A stretch of 5,467 bases of DNA from Sneathiella sp. (lineage in GTDB: Bacteria; Pseudomonadota; Alphaproteobacteria; Sneathiellales; Sneathiellaceae): the NCBI GenBank assembly GCA_016765515.1, contig JAESPT010000424.1, positions 1-5,467 on the forward strand, written 5' to 3'. This document shows positions 3,480 to 5,467 of this stretch, piece by piece (positions within the stretch are counted from its first letter, which is position 1; every line of letters starts with the position of its first letter). The translations under genes and the position numbers were made by a program. The notes beneath the pieces are model-generated. The model did no database searches and was not told the origin of the DNA. It saw only the letters and a list, made by a program, of their open reading frames with translations.

Positions 3480-5388
3480 TATCGTTTTGGTAACCTATGA
3501 AGAAGATTATCAGAAATCACTGGCGGACCCTGGCGGATTTTGGGGAAAAGCTGCAGAAGAAATAACGTGGTACAAAAAATGGGACCGCGTCCTGGATAAT
3601 GACAACCCTCCTTTTTCACGCTGGTTCGTCGGCGGAGAAATGAATACCTGCTACAACTGTCTTGACCGGCATGTGGAAGCGGGACGAGGTGATCAGGACG
3701 CCCTTATCTATGACAGCCCCATGACGGGCCAGGTTGAGAAATACACTTACAGGCAGCTCACTGAAATTGTCGCGCGTTTTGCCGGAGGACTTCAAAGTCT
3801 TGGCATCACAAAAGGGGATCGGGTTCTCATTTATATGCCCATGGTGCCCGAAGCTGCGATTGCCATGCTTGCTTGCGCCCGTATTGGTGCGATCCATTCC
3901 GTCGTTTTTGGCGGATTTGCATCAAAGGAGTTGGCAACCCGAATCAATGATGCGAAACCTGTAGCCGTGCTGGCAGGGTCTTGTGGTTTGGAGCCAGGAC
4001 GAGTTGTTGAATATAAACCATTGTTGGATGACGCCATAGAATTGGCGACACACAAACCGTCTCATTGCGTCATTCTGCAAAGACCTGAAGCAAAAGCTTC
4101 CATGATTAATGGGCGGGATCATGATTGGAATGACCTGGCCGTAAAAAGCGCGCCAGTAGAGTGTGTTCCACTCGCGGCAACAGATCCTCTTTATATATTG
4201 TATACCTCGGGAACAACAGGTGTTCCCAAAGGCGTCGTCCGTGACAATGGCGGTCATGCTGTTGTTCTGAAATGGTCCATGAAGCATGTCTACGATATTG
4301 ATCCTGGGGATGTTTTCTGGGCGGCATCCGATGTCGGCTGGGTCGTCGGTCATTCCTATATTGTCTATGCACCTTTGCTGAACGGTAGCACGACCATTTT
4401 ATTTGAAGGAAAACCGGTCGGGACGCCGGACGCCGGAACATTCTGGCGTGTGATACAGGATCACAAGGTTAAATCCTTCTTTACAGCACCCACCGCTTTC
4501 CGTGCCATAAAACAACAGGATCCAGAGGGAAAACTCCTGCCAGACTATGATTTGAGTAGTCTGAAAATACTATTCTTAGCGGGGGAGCGAGCCGATCCTG
4601 ATACAATCATGTGGGCGCAGGATAAACTCAATATTCCCGTTCTAGATCATTGGTGGCAGACCGAAACAGGATCGCCGATGGGCGCCTATTGCGCTGGATA
4701 TGGTATCAAGCCAGTAAAACTTGGGAGCATCTCTCTCCCGGTGCCGGGATATGACATTCGAATTGTCGATGAAGAAAACCCGTCTGTTGAAAAGCCGGCC
4801 GGAGAAATTGGCGTTATTGCCGTCAAGCTACCTTTACCGCCAGGAACTCTGCCGACCTTGTGGCAGAACGATGACGGTTTCACAAATTCCTACATGAAAG
4901 ACATTCCAGGATATTACAAAACCGGTGATGCTGGTTATGTGGACGAGGATGGGTATCTGTACATCATGGCCAGGACAGATGACATCATCAATGTTGCTGG
5001 GCATCGACTTTCAACAGGGGGAATGGAAGAAGTTCTTGCTAGTCATAAAGACGTTGCTGAATGCGCGGTTCTTGGTGCGAAAGATGAATTGAAGGGCCAA
5101 ATTCCCATGGGGTTTGTCGTTCTGAATGCGGGTGTCTCGCGGGATGACAGTGACATCGTTAAAGAACTTGTAGCTCTGGTCCGCGAAAAAATTGGCCCCG
5201 TGGCAGCCTTTAGGCAGGCGATGGTGGTTAAGCGTCTTCCAAAAACCCGATCAGGGAAAATCCTGCGGGGTATTATGCGCAAAATTGCCGACGGCGAAGA
5301 GTATAATCCGCCAGCAACGATTGATGATCCGGAAATTCTGGATGAAATTACAGCATCGCTCAAACAAGCAGGTTATCCGAAAAACTGA
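3469..5388 (+). CDS. prpE: Propionyl-CoA synthetase (propionate-CoA ligase, ANL superfamily)
   Basis: Cytoplasmic adenylate-forming enzyme that activates propionate with ATP and CoA through propionyl-AMP, feeding the methylcitrate or methylmalonyl route. From the ATG at 3469 it has 639 residues, usual for PrpE. An N-terminal acetyl-CoA-synthetase-type segment covers about 10-70. The phosphate loop YTSGTTGVPKGV is at 245-256, followed by VRDNGGHAVVL, a mark of PrpE rather than acetyl-CoA synthetase. DVGWVVGHSYIVYAPLL is at 288-304, WWQTETGSP at 395-403, KTGDAG at 484-489, the hinge RTDDIINVAGHRLSTGG at 502-518, and TRSGK at 593-597, where Lys597 is the catalytic lysine that acetylases modify in relatives. 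All key residues are present. The start is uncertain: the ATG has AGGTGG 7 nt upstream, but the TTG at 3487 (633 residues, beginning M-VTYEEDY) has AGAGGA 9 nt upstream and lines up with the usual MSSYxxxY start. Butyrate or acrylate activation is a less likely alternative. Confidence 0.95.
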   Translation: MRGCIVLVTYEEDYQKSLADPGGFWGKAAEEITWYKKWDRVLDNDNPPFSRWFVGGEMNTCYNCLDRHVEAGRGDQDALIYDSPMTGQVEKYTYRQLTEIVARFAGGLQSLGITKGDRVLIYMPMVPEAAIAMLACARIGAIHSVVFGGFASKELATRINDAKPVAVLAGSCGLEPGRVVEYKPLLDDAIELATHKPSHCVILQRPEAKASMINGRDHDWNDLAVKSAPVECVPLAATDPLYILYTSGTTGVPKGVVRDNGGHAVVLKWSMKHVYDIDPGDVFWAASDVGWVVGHSYIVYAPLLNGSTTILFEGKPVGTPDAGTFWRVIQDHKVKSFFTAPTAFRAIKQQDPEGKLLPDYDLSSLKILFLAGERADPDTIMWAQDKLNIPVLDHWWQTETGSPMGAYCAGYGIKPVKLGSISLPVPGYDIRIVDEENPSVEKPAGEIGVIAVKLPLPPGTLPTLWQNDDGFTNSYMKDIPGYYKTGDAGYVDEDGYLYIMARTDDIINVAGHRLSTGGMEEVLASHKDVAECAVLGAKDELKGQIPMGFVVLNAGVSRDDSDIVKELVALVREKIGPVAAFRQAMVVKRLPKTRSGKILRGIMRKIADGEEYNPPATIDDPEILDEITASLKQAGYPKN

Positions 5389-5407
5389 CAGAGCTAGATC
5401 ACAGAAC

Positions 5408-5438
5408 AAAAAACCCTCCTGCAATGCAGGAGGGTTTT
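5408..5438. terminator. Bidirectional Rho-independent terminator after prpE
   Basis: AAAACCCTCCTGC (5410-5422) pairs perfectly with 5426-5438 over 13 bp, with a 3-nt AAT loop. T-runs on both strands (four on the plus strand, six on the minus strand) allow it to end prpE and a convergent gene from the right, which would lie beyond the window. Confidence 0.9.
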
Positions 5439-5467
5439 AGAAGCACAATAACCAGAAGCAACCAGAA

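Noticed and set aside
1..5467. Mobile element, phage, CRISPR, tRNA or rRNA
   Set aside because: I saw no transposase or integrase, no regularly spaced repeats, no target duplications and no tRNA or rRNA sequence on either strand.

Overview
The window looks like chromosomal DNA from a marine or soil alphaproteobacterium of intermediate G+C content (judged by eye). Three genes point that way: a DUF1192 small protein, a DUF1013/TrcR regulator and a zinc-free PIG3-type quinone oxidoreductase side by side, a neighbourhood I recall from alphaproteobacterial genomes. Nothing suggests a phage, plasmid, transposon or CRISPR locus. Non-coding parts are A+T-rich, and five protein-coding genes are supported.

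Layout, left to right. Bases 1-416 (minus) hold the N-terminal 138 residues of an O-acetylhomoserine sulfhydrylase (MetY-type PLP enzyme), cut by the window edge. It is read from a plausible promoter near 650-678 through a leader of about 230 nt that contains a G/C-rich hairpin and a 22-bp dyad. Bases 739-834 (minus) look like an unannotated small RNA with three hairpins. It ends in a textbook Rho-independent terminator and has an anti-Shine-Dalgarno-like linker; a perfect TTAA-N7-TTAA CtrA-type box covers its proposed -35 region. Bases 835-1116 are A+T-rich and non-coding, with a long imperfect hairpin and a pair of GANTC (CcrM) sites. DUF1192 follows at 1117-1299 (minus), divergent from the quinone oxidoreductase (1437-2444, plus). 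Then come trcR (2558-3316, plus) with a strong terminator, and prpE, propionyl-CoA synthetase (3469-5388, plus), with its own promoter-like sequence and a bidirectional terminator at the right end.

The genes do not form one operon or pathway. trcR and prpE are separated by a terminator, and metY and DUF1192 face the other way. Two metabolic themes appear: sulfur-amino-acid synthesis (MetY) and propionate activation (PrpE). A possible cell-cycle theme links the DUF1013/TrcR gene, the CtrA-like box and the GANTC sites, but that link is inference. The item most worth following up is the candidate small RNA and its CtrA-like promoter.
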